A stretch of DNA of 39,834 nucleotides from Myxococcales bacterium. Its GTDB lineage: Bacteria; Pseudomonadota; Gammaproteobacteria; DSM-16500. The translations under genes were made by a program, and so were the position numbers. This document shows, piece after piece, positions 16,831 through 26,012 of the stretch. The DNA lies in contig CAJCIZ010000074.1 in assembly GCA_903970525.1 (NCBI GenBank), positions 1-39,834 on the forward strand, written 5' to 3'. Below the pieces are notes generated by a model. The model did not search any database. It had not been told where the DNA came from and saw only the letters and a list, made by a program, of their open reading frames with translations. Every line of letters starts with the position of its first letter. Positions within the stretch are counted from its first letter, which is position 1.

Positions 16831-16891
16831 AGTGATCCTTATATTTTAACACATTGATTAGATGAACCATCAAGCTTTAGAATAACACATC

Positions 16892-16936
16892 GCGCAAAAT
16901 ATCATAAAACAACTTTCTCTCTAACTATCAAGCACT
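16892..16936 (+). repeat. Right copy of the 45-bp direct repeat (orphan desulfurase 3' end)
   Basis: It matches 9312-9356 at 43 of 45 bases, in the same orientation. It would encode the last ten desulfurase residues ([10 protein letters not shown]) and a stop (TAA instead of TAG), but no desulfurase sequence lies before it. It is therefore a detached gene end or the second half of an insertion-site duplication. Confidence 0.85.
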
Positions 16937-17090
16937 TCTATCGCAAGGTGATAGATTAGATGAAAAACGTTTTTATTTTAGTCAGATGAATCTTATAATT
17001 TCAGCCCTTCAAACTTATAAATACTGCGTTGGCAATAACATACAGGATAAGGAATCACCCTATGACCGGTCATAGTTGAAGATGTATTAA

Positions 17091-17258
17091 ATGAATCTTC
17101 TCAGCAATATCAAAAATCTCCCAGCGAGAACACTTACCTTCAATGACGAAGGCACATTGAAACGTGCGTTACAAGATCATCGTCATGGCTTGAGCTTCAT
17201 GCATTTGAATGGATCAACTGGGATGACTATCTACACCACCGTTAACAGGTATAAATAA
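17091..17258 (+). CDS. Short open frame, 55 residues, unknown
   Basis: ATG to TAA with a normal-looking amino-acid mix (MNLLSNIKNLPARTLTFNDE at the start, LSFMHLNGSTGMTIYTTVNR towards the end). There is no recognised family, no signal peptide and no clear ribosome binding site. It could be a small gene, a leftover piece of a larger one, or chance. Confidence 0.25.
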   Translation: MNLLSNIKNLPARTLTFNDEGTLKRALQDHRHGLSFMHLNGSTGMTIYTTVNRYK

Positions 17259-17303
17259 ATTAACTCCTCAATGCTCGAGGGAGAGATGAAGTTACAACAG
17301 TGA

Positions 17304-18788
17304 TTAATTTTGCGGCGGCAGAAAAGCAACCCCAATTTTCACAGGCTTCATCTCCTTATTGCGCATCCAAGAAAAATACATGATTTGCATTTCTCCTAAG
17401 TGTGCAAAGCGTGCCAAAATTTCAGGTTTCTGCGTTTCATTTTCTTCAGAAATATCCCAAACAAAAATCGCGCCTTTGTTTTTCATACTCTCTTCATCTA
17501 TCCACGGGCTTAATTTTTTATCCCAATTAATATAGACCGATGGATTATCCAAAGAATAAAATGCGATATTGCCCGCTAACCAACGAGATCCTGCCACATA
17601 AGGTAACGGCGTGTGATATTTTTCATGCCATTCTTGTGTTAACAAGTTCGCAATATTTTCCCCAGGAAAGTTCGCACTAGAAGGTTCTTCCGCTTTGATG
17701 AGAGCTGAAGCATAGCTCACAACCATCAGCGTATACAAAGAGAAAAATAACACAACAAAGCGATAGAATTTTTGCATGGTGACTCTGGGTTGCAGCCAAG
17801 CAATTAAAATAATTCCCCACAGAGATAATAAAGGCTCACCCCAACCCGCACGTAATTTAATGCCCGTTAAGGCTGACAATAAAACCGTTAATAAAAAAGG
17901 ACCCAATCCAACATAAAATAAAAATTCTTTATCAAATGAATTGATAGCGATACGAGGGGTTTGTTGTAAAGGTTGACGGCCGACAAATAAAAACAGCGTA
18001 AATAAAATAGACGGCACAAAAGCTTCAAATTGTTGCCAAGCAAATAAAGAAGAATAATTAAAGTGGTTAAACCAAGTTGGCGCGCTGCTCACGCGATCCA
18101 TCGCATAATTAATCGTGACAAAATCATGGAAAAATAACCAGACAGTATGCGGTAATATAATAAGTAAAAATATCGCTAAGCCTAGATACAATGGCGGTTT
18201 CAAAAAGTTTTTTCGATTATCAGCGCTGATGCAAAGCCACAGCATCATAGGGATCAACAACATGATGGTATAGTATTTCGTCATCATGCCTAAGCCCGCA
18301 AATATCCCAGTTAACAACCAATCACGCCAGGATTGACTCTTCAATGCTTGATAGAAAAATAATGCTGTAAGCGCCCATAACCCTAACTCTAAAGTGTTAT
18401 CGTTAAAATCAATCGCATGTAAATTGTAGTATTGAACCCCTTCCAACAACAAAACGGCCAGCAAAGCATACAGAGGCGGCAATATCTTTTTCCCCAGCTG
18501 CCACACCGCCCAAAAGCAAATCGCAACAGAGAGCTGACTAAAAAGATAAACAACCCAACCCGATTGCCCACCCAGGTTGACGGCAAGCGCTGTTAACCAG
18601 CCATTCAAGAAAGGGTTTTTATCGTAGCCCCACTGAAATTGTTGACCCCAGATCGTTCCTTCCATGGCGTCCATAGGAAGGGTATAGCGCACAAGAAATG
18701 GCACGAGTGTCCATGTCAAAACATGGATAAAAACAAAAAAATAAAACCAGCGGTTTAATGACTTATTCGTTGTTACATCTGTAACCAT
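17304..18788 (-). CDS. Glycosyltransferase family 39 (PMT_2-like) membrane protein
   Basis: 494 residues, about 11 membrane segments. The first periplasmic loop reads [20 protein letters not shown], then [10 protein letters not shown], which is the D-E...K-P-P type catalytic loop of GT39 proteins related to ArnT and protein mannosyltransferases. TM segments then follow to about residue 370, with a soluble end ([20 protein letters not shown]). It likely transfers a sugar from a polyprenyl carrier onto an envelope acceptor. ATG 18788 is chosen over the TTG at 18827, since the extra 13 residues look unlike the family and cover the neighbour's promoter. It is the second GT39-type gene in the window. 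Confidence 0.8.
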   Translation of the reverse strand: MVTDVTTNKSLNRWFYFFVFIHVLTWTLVPFLVRYTLPMDAMEGTIWGQQFQWGYDKNPFLNGWLTALAVNLGGQSGWVVYLFSQLSVAICFWAVWQLGKKILPPLYALLAVLLLEGVQYYNLHAIDFNDNTLELGLWALTALFFYQALKSQSWRDWLLTGIFAGLGMMTKYYTIMLLIPMMLWLCISADNRKNFLKPPLYLGLAIFLLIILPHTVWLFFHDFVTINYAMDRVSSAPTWFNHFNYSSLFAWQQFEAFVPSILFTLFLFVGRQPLQQTPRIAINSFDKEFLFYVGLGPFLLTVLLSALTGIKLRAGWGEPLLSLWGIILIAWLQPRVTMQKFYRFVVLFFSLYTLMVVSYASALIKAEEPSSANFPGENIANLLTQEWHEKYHTPLPYVAGSRWLAGNIAFYSLDNPSVYINWDKKLSPWIDEESMKNKGAIFVWDISEENETQKPEILARFAHLGEMQIMYFSWMRNKEMKPVKIGVAFLPPQN

Positions 18789-18890
18789 ATGATTCTCTTG
18801 GTGTTCACAATAAAAACTCTTGTGCAAAGTTTATTCTTCCAAATAAGCGCTATAATATTAGTTGCATTAGCTTGTGAAGAGGAGGGTATT

Positions 18891-19349
18891 ATGCCAGCGA
18901 AAAAACTGAAAGAATACCTCGATAGTCAGCATGTTAAATATGTGTGCCTGAGTCACTCAGTCGCCTTTACCGCCCAGGAAGTGGCAGCTTCTGCCCATGT
19001 TTCTGGGAAGCAAATGGCCAAAACCGTGATCGTCAAAGTAGGCGATGAATTAGCTATGGTCGTATTACCCGCTCATGATCATGTTAATTTTGCAGCGTTG
19101 AAAGCGGCGATTGGTGCAAAAGACGTTGATCTTGCCTCGGAGTCTTCATTTAAAAGTAAATTCCCAGAATGCGAAGTCGGTGCGATGCCTCCATTTGGCA
19201 ATTTGTATAATATGCCAGTGTATGTCTCCAGCCAACTCAGCCGCAATGATCAAATTATTTTTAATGCAGGATCACACACAGAATTAATGCAGCTAGCCTA
19301 TCAAGATTTTGAACGCTTGGTGAAACCTAAGGTTGTGGCTGCGAGCTGA
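18891..19349 (+). CDS. YbaK/ProX-type aminoacyl-tRNA deacylase domain protein
   Basis: 152 residues, a single YbaK/aminoacyl-tRNA synthetase-associated domain that removes wrongly attached amino acids from t[23 protein letters not shown] at the start, then [47 protein letters not shown] and [14 protein letters not shown] follow the family order. It resembles the branch with an N-terminal 'L...V.Y....H' helix seen in many stand-alone gammaproteobacterial proteins. The start at 18891 is supported by GAGGAGGG seven bases before it. A TATAAT at 18851-18856 is the probable -10 box. Confidence 0.88.
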   Translation: MPAKKLKEYLDSQHVKYVCLSHSVAFTAQEVAASAHVSGKQMAKTVIVKVGDELAMVVLPAHDHVNFAALKAAIGAKDVDLASESSFKSKFPECEVGAMPPFGNLYNMPVYVSSQLSRNDQIIFNAGSHTELMQLAYQDFERLVKPKVVAAS

Positions 19350-19359
19350 GAGGTGAGGA

Positions 19360-20331
19360 TTAACAAGTCTCACAACGAATACAAAGAAAATCACTGTTTT
19401 CCATTTCAACCTGAATGGTCACATGACTAATTTTGAATTTGTCTTTTAAAATATGATTGATATGATTGTAATCAACATCCGCAGGATTTTTTTCAGATAA
19501 AACCAAATGCGCTGTTAAAGCAATTTCTTTTGTACTTAAACCCCAAATATGTAAATCATGCACAGCCACAACACTGGGTAAGTGTGCTAAAAAATCTTTA
19601 ACGCCATGATGATCAATGTAATGTGGAATCGCATCTAGAATCAAGCTAACGGAATCACGTAATAATCCCCAAGTGCCCCACAAAATCGCTAATACAATTA
19701 ATAAACCCGTGACAGGGTCAATCCAAGTCAGATGCGTATAATAAATCGCAACACCGGCAATCACGACACCAATCGCGACAAGCGCATCAGACATTAAGTG
19801 CATGAAAGCCCCTTTGATATTTAAATCTTCATGTGCGCCACGCATGAAGAGTAGTGCTGTTCCACCGTTAATGAAAATACCAATCAGGGCGATGATGATA
19901 ATGATAAAACCATTCACATGTGTTTCAGTAAATAATTTAAAAACGGCTTCATAAGCAATGACTGCCGAGCTTGCCACAAGAATTAATGCATTAATCACAG
20001 CGGCGATTATGGTAGTGCGTTTAAATCCATAGCTATAGCGTTTTCTAGCTGGTAAAGTCAGCAGCCAGTTAGCGCCCCATGCTAAGACCAATCCAAACAC
20101 ATCACCAAAATTATGCGCGGCATCCGCCAACAAGCCCATAGAATTTGCCATATACGCATAAAATATTTCAATCAGGGTGAATCCTAAATTGAGAGTGACT
20201 GCAATCGCAAACGCTAAATTAAATGATTGCGGCGCATGATGCGCATGGCTGTGGCCACGCACAGCATGATCACCGTGGCCGTGATCATGGTCATCATGAT
20301 TGTGTGAATGTTTAGGGTCGTGAGTTGTCAT
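19360..20331 (-). CDS. Cation diffusion facilitator (CzcD/ZitB-like Zn/Co/Cd exporter)
   Basis: 323 residues. The N-terminal 35 residues are histidine-rich (HSHNHDDHDHGHGDHAVRGH) and probably bind metal. Six membrane segments follow, with the metal sites in TM2 (LLADAAHNFGDVFG, HxxxD) and TM5 (MHLMSDALVAIGV, HxxxD), the zinc-selective pattern. A cytoplasmic C-terminal domain follows (VHDLHIWGLSTKEIALTAHL) and ends in a cysteine motif (CIRCETC). It works as a proton-driven dimer expelling zinc or a similar cation. It lies just after putA on the same strand, 8 bases away, so the two may be co-transcribed. Confidence 0.95.
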   Translation of the reverse strand: MTTHDPKHSHNHDDHDHGHGDHAVRGHSHAHHAPQSFNLAFAIAVTLNLGFTLIEIFYAYMANSMGLLADAAHNFGDVFGLVLAWGANWLLTLPARKRYSYGFKRTTIIAAVINALILVASSAVIAYEAVFKLFTETHVNGFIIIIIALIGIFINGGTALLFMRGAHEDLNIKGAFMHLMSDALVAIGVVIAGVAIYYTHLTWIDPVTGLLIVLAILWGTWGLLRDSVSLILDAIPHYIDHHGVKDFLAHLPSVVAVHDLHIWGLSTKEIALTAHLVLSEKNPADVDYNHINHILKDKFKISHVTIQVEMENSDFLCIRCETC

Positions 20332-20339
20332 AAGCCTAT

Positions 20340-23300
20340 TTAACCATCTTCACTCAAAGAAACCAAGGTCGTATTCCCACCTGCTGCCGTCGTATTGACT
20401 GAAATCGCACGCTCAACACACAATCTAGGTAAATAATGCGGACCACCGGCTTTCGGTCCTGTGCCTGATAATCTTTCTCCACCAAAAGGCTGTACGCCAA
20501 CCACCGCCCCAATGATATTGCGATTCACATAAATATTTCCGACTGGCATACGGCTTTCAATGTATTCGATAGTCGCGTCAATGCGGCTATGTATACCTAA
20601 GGTCAGCCCATATCCTGAATCAATAATTTGTTGTAAGACGCCATCGAGATCATTTGCTTTGAAGCGAATGATATGCAGAATGGGGCCAAATACTTCGCGC
20701 GGCAATGCGCGCAAATTTTCTAATTCAAAAACACGTGGTGCGAAGAAATGTCCTTGAGGGCAATCTGTGAGTGTAACTTGATACAATAATTTAGCTTCTT
20801 TCGTCATTTTGTCAGCGTGATTTTGTAACATGTGTAATGCATCATCATCAATGACTGGGCCTATGTCTGTTGCAAGTAACGCAGGATCTCCCACTTTTAA
20901 TTCAGCCATCGCGCCTTTCAGCATATCAATCACGCGCTCGGCAATATCTTCTTGCAAAAATAACACGCGCAGTGCTGAACAGCGTTGGCCAGCACTGTTG
21001 AAAGCAGAACTGAGAACATCAGCAACGACTTGTTCTGGAAGCGCCGATGAATCTACTATCATGGCATTCAAACCGCCTGTTTCAGCGATCAAAGGAACGA
21101 TAGGACCGGGACGCTTAGCAAGAGAGAGTTGAATCATTTTAGCGGTTTCAGTGGAGCCAGTGAACATGACACCGGCCACACGCGGATCAGCGACTAAATT
21201 AGCGCCTACCACTTCACCTCGGCCTGGCAGTAAATGTAAGACATCACCGGGCACGCCCGCTTCATGTAAAAGACGTATCGTTTCTGCTGCGACTAAAGGT
21301 GTTTGTTCTGCGGGTTTTGCAATCACAGAATTGCCTGTGACTAAAGCCGCTAAAGTTTGTCCTGCGAAAATAGCAAACGGAAAATTCCATGGACTAATAC
21401 AAGCAAAGACACCGCGCGGGTGTAAGCTTAATTGATTCGATTCACCTGTCGGTCCTGGTAAGGTGAGAGGTAACAAATCTTGTCTAGCACGCTCTGCGTA
21501 ATAACGGCAGTAATCTACGGTCTCACGAATTTCTGATAAACAATCCTGAATTTGTTTGCCGCCCTCTAAGCATAATAATGTCATGAAAGTCGGTAGTGAT
21601 TTTTCTATTAAATCTGCCGCGCGGTCTAAACACGCTGCGCGTTGATGCACAGGTGTTTCTGCCCAAGCACGTGCTGCGGCTGTGGCTTTTGTGAGTGCGG
21701 TTTCCACATCTTTTGTTGTCGCTTCTGTGACATAGCCTATGACTCTGTCTGTTTGCGTGGGAGACGTCACAGGTTTTGCTGTGGTATTGGTTTGACATTT
21801 TCCGCTGATAATTGGGCCGGATTCCCATTTCTTATGCTCGATTTCTTCCATGGCGGATTTTAATTCGTTAAGTGTTTTTGAGTTTGACATATCTAAGCCT
21901 TTTGAATTTTTGCGATCGATAAAAATGTTTTCTGGTAAGGGAATATAAGGATGCGGTATTTGTTCTAAGTTCGTGACGCGTGTGACAGGATCTGCTAATA
22001 ATTTTTCAAGCGGAATATTTTCATCTGCGATGCGATTAATGAAAGAAGTATTCGCGCCATTTTCTAAGAGACGTCTCACTAAATAGCCTAACAAATCTTT
22101 ATGACTACCAACGGGCGCGTAAATTCGGCAAGGCAGATCATATCGTTTTTTGTCGACGATTTGATTGTAAAGAGGTTGTCCCATGCCATGCAGACATTGA
22201 AATTCAAAATCTTTTCTTTTGCCTACACAGTCTAAAATAGCTGCAACAGAAAATGCATTATGTGTGCCAAACTGCGGATAAAAACAAGCAGGTTCTGCTA
22301 AGAGTTTTTTCGCGCACGCTAAGAAAGACACATCGGTTGAATGCTTGCGTGTATAAACAGGATAGCCTTCTAATCCTAGCACTTGGCTTTGTTTGATTTC
22401 TGCATCCCAATAAGCGCCTTTAATCAATCTCACCATGATGCGACGGTTTTGTGATTTTGAAAGTTGGGTTAGCCAATCAATCACAGCGGGCGCGCGTTTT
22501 TGATAGGACTGCACAGCAAGACCCAATCCTTCCCAGTCGGATAATGCAGGATCTGTGAAAACAGCAGCAAATATTTCTAATGACAGCTCTAAGCGTTCGG
22601 CTTCTTCTGCATCAACTGTTAAGCCGATGTTTTGTGATTTAGCTTGTTTTGCAAGCGAGAGCAAGCGGGGCACTAATTCATTTAAAACGCGTTCGCGTTG
22701 TCCCACTTCATAACGGGGATGTAGCGCAGATAATTTTATTGAAATACCAGGGCCGTGAATAGGATCTAACCCTTGGGAAACTTGTCCAATAGCAGCAATA
22801 GCTTTTTCATAAGACTGTAAATATTTCTCTGCATCTTCAGCGGTTCTTGCCGCTTCACCTAACATATCGTAAGAATAACGATAACCGACAGCTTCTAATT
22901 TTTGTGCGCGCTTTAGCGCTTCATCTATCGTTCTGCCCATGACAAATTGTTTGCCGATAATTTTCATGCCTTGCAAAACAATCGGTCGTATCACCGCGCC
23001 ACTGCTGCGGCTGATGAGACGTTTTAAGCTTGCGCTCAGTGTTTTTTGATTGTTCAGCGTAGGCGCATACAATTTACCGGTGAGCAACAATGACCAGGTT
23101 GCGGCATTCACAAATAATGAATCGCTAGAATTTAAGTGTTGCTGCCAATCAGCGGTCGAGAGTTTGTCACTGATTAATTTATCCACGGTCGCGGAATCTG
23201 GAATACGTAACAAAGCTTCTGCCATACACATGAGCGCGATGCCTTCTTCGCTAGATAAATCATATTGGTGAAGAAAGCTATCTAATCCGCCTTGTTTTTT

Positions 23301-23486
23301 GCGATTTTGACGTGTGTCTAACACCAGTTTTCTCGCCGTCGCATCAATGCGTGCTAAAGCATCCGTGGTGAAGCGCGCTTGAGGGAGTAACGTGTCGATA
23401 CAGCGTGTCTCATCTTGGCGATAGAGGCTGGTCATGGCTTCTAATAAGAGGTCTTTCTTAAAAGAAGTATTTGAAAAAATCATCAT
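20340..23486 (-). CDS. putA: Bifunctional proline dehydrogenase / delta-1-pyrroline-5-carboxylate dehydrogenase
   Basis: 1048 residues. Residues to about 500 form the FAD proline dehydrogenase barrel (IKLSALHPRYEVGQRERVLN, MVRLIKGAYWDAEIKQSQ, QFGTHNAFSVAAIL). The rest is the NAD-dependent aldehyde dehydrogenase, with SPWNFPFAIFAGQ, the general base Glu in IAETGGLNAMIVDSS and the nucleophile Cys in SAGQRCSALRVLFLQ. It oxidises proline to glutamate. It lacks the N-terminal ribbon-helix-helix of E. coli PutA and the C-terminal extension, so it is enzyme only, not a repressor. The start at the MMIFSNTSF methionine is preferred to the longer frame, which would run into the rnt start region. Confidence 0.95.
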   Translation of the reverse strand: MMIFSNTSFKKDLLLEAMTSLYRQDETRCIDTLLPQARFTTDALARIDATARKLVLDTRQNRKKQGGLDSFLHQYDLSSEEGIALMCMAEALLRIPDSATVDKLISDKLSTADWQQHLNSSDSLFVNAATWSLLLTGKLYAPTLNNQKTLSASLKRLISRSSGAVIRPIVLQGMKIIGKQFVMGRTIDEALKRAQKLEAVGYRYSYDMLGEAARTAEDAEKYLQSYEKAIAAIGQVSQGLDPIHGPGISIKLSALHPRYEVGQRERVLNELVPRLLSLAKQAKSQNIGLTVDAEEAERLELSLEIFAAVFTDPALSDWEGLGLAVQSYQKRAPAVIDWLTQLSKSQNRRIMVRLIKGAYWDAEIKQSQVLGLEGYPVYTRKHSTDVSFLACAKKLLAEPACFYPQFGTHNAFSVAAILDCVGKRKDFEFQCLHGMGQPLYNQIVDKKRYDLPCRIYAPVGSHKDLLGYLVRRLLENGANTSFINRIADENIPLEKLLADPVTRVTNLEQIPHPYIPLPENIFIDRKNSKGLDMSNSKTLNELKSAMEEIEHKKWESGPIISGKCQTNTTAKPVTSPTQTDRVIGYVTEATTKDVETALTKATAAARAWAETPVHQRAACLDRAADLIEKSLPTFMTLLCLEGGKQIQDCLSEIRETVDYCRYYAERARQDLLPLTLPGPTGESNQLSLHPRGVFACISPWNFPFAIFAGQTLAALVTGNSVIAKPAEQTPLVAAETIRLLHEAGVPGDVLHLLPGRGEVVGANLVADPRVAGVMFTGSTETAKMIQLSLAKRPGPIVPLIAETGGLNAMIVDSSALPEQVVADVLSSAFNSAGQRCSALRVLFLQEDIAERVIDMLKGAMAELKVGDPALLATDIGPVIDDDALHMLQNHADKMTKEAKLLYQVTLTDCPQGHFFAPRVFELENLRALPREVFGPILHIIRFKANDLDGVLQQIIDSGYGLTLGIHSRIDATIEYIESRMPVGNIYVNRNIIGAVVGVQPFGGERLSGTGPKAGGPHYLPRLCVERAISVNTTAAGGNTTLVSLSEDG

Positions 23487-23560
23487 GGCTGTTTCCGTGT
23501 TATTATGTCTAGTTCTTAATAAGCGCTTTTGATTATGAGCATAGAATAGTGGAGTTTTAA

Positions 23561-24169
23561 TTGTTAACAAAGCAAAAAAAATTCATATTGGCAAATCGCT
23601 TTCGCGGGCTACTGCCAGTCGTGGTCGATGTTGAAACATCAGGTTTAAATCCAGATACGGATGCCTTATTGGAAATCGCAGCCGTAACGCTTGCCATGGA
23701 CAGCAACGGCAAGCTTTCCCGTGACCAAACCTATGCTTATCACATTGAGGCATTCCCAGGTGCGCGTATTGACCCTGAATCGTTGGCTATCACGGGTATA
23801 GACCCTGATTATCCTTTGCGCTATGCCATCCCAGAGAAACAGGCGCTGCATCATATTTTTACTAAAATTAGAGCCTTGTTGAAAGTCACAGAGTGTCAGC
23901 GTGCTGTGTTGGTCGGACATAATGCTTGGTTTGATTTAAGCTTTCTTCAACAGGCGGCTAGACGCTCTGCACTAGAAAGCCCATTCCATTCTTTTACGAC
24001 GTTTGACACGGCAACCCTGTCGGCAGTTGCATTAGGGGAGACAGTCTTGGCACGAGCCCTTAAAAGCGCTCGTATTGAGTTTGATATCGATAAAGCACAT
24101 TCTGCGATTTATGATGCTGAGCGTACGGCTGAGTTGTTTTGTTATATTGTGAACTCGTTAATGAAATAA
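23561..24169 (+). CDS. rnt: Ribonuclease T
   Basis: 202 residues, a DEDDh 3'-5' exoribonuclease that trims tRNA and other stable RNA 3' ends. Catalytic residues are all visible: D23 and E25 in VVDVETSG (same numbering as E. coli), HNAWFDLSFLQQAA (third acid), and HSAIYDAERTAELF (His and last Asp). The start is an unusual TTG at 23561, supported by GGAG six bases upstream and by the exact match of residue numbering with the family. It is divergent from putA with about 75 bases between start codons. A strong terminator follows. Confidence 0.95.
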   Translation: MLTKQKKFILANRFRGLLPVVVDVETSGLNPDTDALLEIAAVTLAMDSNGKLSRDQTYAYHIEAFPGARIDPESLAITGIDPDYPLRYAIPEKQALHHIFTKIRALLKVTECQRAVLVGHNAWFDLSFLQQAARRSALESPFHSFTTFDTATLSAVALGETVLARALKSARIEFDIDKAHSAIYDAERTAELFCYIVNSLMK

Positions 24170-24190
24170 GCAGAATTCAAGGCAAAAAAA

Positions 24191-24208
24191 AGCCCGCTTT
24201 CGCGGGCT
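24191..24208. terminator. Bidirectional rho-independent terminator
   Basis: AGCCCGC-TTTC-GCGGGCT, a 7-bp GC-rich stem with a 4-base loop. T5 follows on the plus strand and A8 precedes it (T8 for the minus strand). It ends both rnt and the convergent porin gene. Confidence 0.92.
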
Positions 24209-24227
24209 TTTTGTTATCGGTAGTGTA

Positions 24228-25661
24228 TTAACCGAACTTGACGCTAGCACGTGCAGCAATCGTGTTAGACGAATTGCCTGTACCGCCATTGCCAGAGCTG
24301 TAGTCTGTGTCATGACCCAATTCGAGGCCGATGTTTGTAGCTTTCACTACATCAACATTGTAACCAGCCATCCAACGGTTCTTAGGTAACATCAGATTGA
24401 CAGCATTGTTAGAGGTTTGGTAACCGAGGTAAACATTTTGTGATCTGTTCCAACCGGTAAAGCCATAACCCGCAGTGATGTCAGCAGCCCAAGGTCTAGC
24501 GCCCGCATATCTTACGTTTTTAGCATATTGGTTAGAAAGATCTGTTGGGCTAAAGCTTTGGATCGCAGTGGTATAACGTGCACCTAAAGTGAACGGTCCG
24601 CTATTCACGTCAGCATAAACTGCAATACCGCCAACTGGGTGAATGTATGTACCGCTACCACCAAATGCGCCGCCAGCGTTAGAGCCGTTAACCAAGCCAA
24701 CCGCATAAGCGATGTCGTTTACACCGCCGATGATGTTAGACATATAGCCAACGCCAACGTCATAGCCTAATTGTTCATTAGGTTGGTCAAAACCAAGCGC
24801 AGCACCGTAAATTGTTTTGGTGTGAGCTAAGGTGACTCTTCTCATGGAATTGTCAAACGCATAGACTTGACCATGGATACCTATTCTGGTGATGAAGCCC
24901 AATTTGATAGAAGTCTGTAAAGATTCTGACAAGACTTGTGTCAATGTGCGTTCAATAGGATGGATTTGATAACGACCGAAGTCTGTATATTGTTTACCAA
25001 TTTGTAAGAAGAATGGTGAAACATCATAGTTTGCAAGGGTGACATAACCTTGTTCAAGCGTGACTCTATTGTTGTTGTAAACGTCGCTATACATACCAGC
25101 TTTTGGTGAGATAGTTCCGTTGTTACCACCGCCAATGAATGCACCAAGCGCGCCCGCAGGAACTGTGCTTGTGTTGCTGAAGCTAGCGGACAAGAATGCT
25201 TTCGTCCAATCGTTAACATTAGCGTTCAAGTTCACATAAGCATCATTCAAAGAGAGACGTGAGTTGTTTTCACCCATGTATCCAATTGAGCGGTTGCCCC
25301 AGTGAGCGTCAGCTGCAAGACCGCCGCTGATGCCAATGCGGTTAAACCAATCTGGTAGTGGTTTTGAACGACCAGAATTTTGGCTCATAGAATCATAGAT
25401 TGTTGTATAGGTATCAAGAACAGGAACTGGAACGGGTTGCATTTCACCTTTGTAGTCGCCTTTGTAGTCGTTTGACTCAACAGCAACAACATGGCTCACT
25501 TTGTGAGCTTTTTTGTGATGTTTGTGTTTGTGAACTTGCGTTTGTGCATCAGTAGTTGTTTGAGTGGTTGTTTCAGTTGCAGCTAGCGCTGGGCTGCTAA
25601 TCAAACCTAGCACACCGATCGCGCTCATTGATGCAACAACGAGTTTGAGTTTATGTTTCAT
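24228..25661 (-). CDS. LbtU-family (DUF3573) outer-membrane siderophore porin-like protein
   Basis: 477 residues. A signal peptide (residues 1-27, ending SSPALAA) is followed by a Thr/Gln/His/Lys-rich linker, and then a long beta-rich region with alternating hydrophobic strands, many Gly/Asn/Tyr residues and a final strand (TIAARASVKFG). IHPIERTLTQVLSESLQ, DWFNRIGISGGLAADAHWGN and RSIGYMGENNSRLSLNDAYV match my knowledge of the LbtU/DUF3573 family of Legionella, where LbtU takes up the siderophore legiobactin. Whether this copy carries a siderophore is unknown. The final residue is Gly rather than the usual aromatic. No TonB box was recognised, as expected for this family. The ribosome binding site AAGGAG is clear. 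Confidence 0.8.
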   Translation of the reverse strand: MKHKLKLVVASMSAIGVLGLISSPALAATETTTQTTTDAQTQVHKHKHHKKAHKVSHVVAVESNDYKGDYKGEMQPVPVPVLDTYTTIYDSMSQNSGRSKPLPDWFNRIGISGGLAADAHWGNRSIGYMGENNSRLSLNDAYVNLNANVNDWTKAFLSASFSNTSTVPAGALGAFIGGGNNGTISPKAGMYSDVYNNNRVTLEQGYVTLANYDVSPFFLQIGKQYTDFGRYQIHPIERTLTQVLSESLQTSIKLGFITRIGIHGQVYAFDNSMRRVTLAHTKTIYGAALGFDQPNEQLGYDVGVGYMSNIIGGVNDIAYAVGLVNGSNAGGAFGGSGTYIHPVGGIAVYADVNSGPFTLGARYTTAIQSFSPTDLSNQYAKNVRYAGARPWAADITAGYGFTGWNRSQNVYLGYQTSNNAVNLMLPKNRWMAGYNVDVVKATNIGLELGHDTDYSSGNGGTGNSSNTIAARASVKFG

Positions 25662-25710
25662 GCTTTAGTATCTCCTTGATATATAGATTTTTTGATCCGG
25701 ACGATTTTCA

Positions 25711-25739
25711 AAATTACATACAAATATATTCCATTGCAA
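25711..25739 (-). promoter_or_regulatory. Probable promoter of the LbtU-like gene
   Basis: Minus strand: TTGCAA (25734-25739) and TAATTT (25711-25716), spaced 17 bases. The start codon lies about 50 bases downstream. Confidence 0.4.
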
Positions 25740-25969
25740 GCAAAATTTATGCTTAATGCAGTTAAACAATGCACTACTATTTGCAATAGTTTCATTTTTT
25801 AAACAGATTGCAGAAAAACAAAAAAATGCTTACAGATGATTCGCATTTTGCAGCATAAAATGCACAACACGCTAGGAATATTTCTGTTCGAGGATTCTAA
25901 AGAAAGAAGGAGTGAATTGAAAGAATTAAATGTAGATCAAGTGAGAAATAAAAAATAGTGTAGAAAAAG

Positions 25970-26001
25970 TTTCACCTCCCCCATTTGCGGGAGAGGTGAA
26001 A
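25970..26001 (-). terminator. Rho-independent terminator of the peroxiredoxin gene
   Basis: A stem of TTTCACCTC with GAGGTGAAA, plus CCC/GGG inside across a mismatch. On the minus strand it lies 11 bases after the stop codon and is followed by CTTTTTCT. Confidence 0.8.
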
Positions 26002-26012
26002 TTCGCGATGAA

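Larger units (their letters stand above)
16831..17303. other. 473-bp intergenic region with a gene-end relic and a short possible ORF
   Basis: It contains the right copy of the 45-bp direct repeat (16892-16936), a 55-codon open frame (17091-17258) and AT-rich sequence otherwise. I see no tRNA, insertion-sequence end or strong terminator. A weak stem (CTC/CTC paired with GAG/GAG, about 17272-17291) may end the gene at 17304. Confidence 0.6.
25662..26012. other. 351-bp AT-rich intergenic region
   Basis: It holds the probable promoter of the porin gene (25711-25739, minus strand) and the terminator of the peroxiredoxin gene (25970-26001). No gene and no clear Fur-type operator is seen in the rest. 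Confidence 0.6.

Noticed and set aside
9357-16891. Integrase, transposase or tRNA within the islet
   Set aside because: All frames in this interval are accounted for by lipid genes, the cydA fragment and their shadows. No mobility gene or tRNA structure was seen.
25662-25969. Fur box in front of the LbtU-like gene
   Set aside because: No 19-bp GATAATGATAATCATTATC-like palindrome or tandem NAT triplets were seen in the region.
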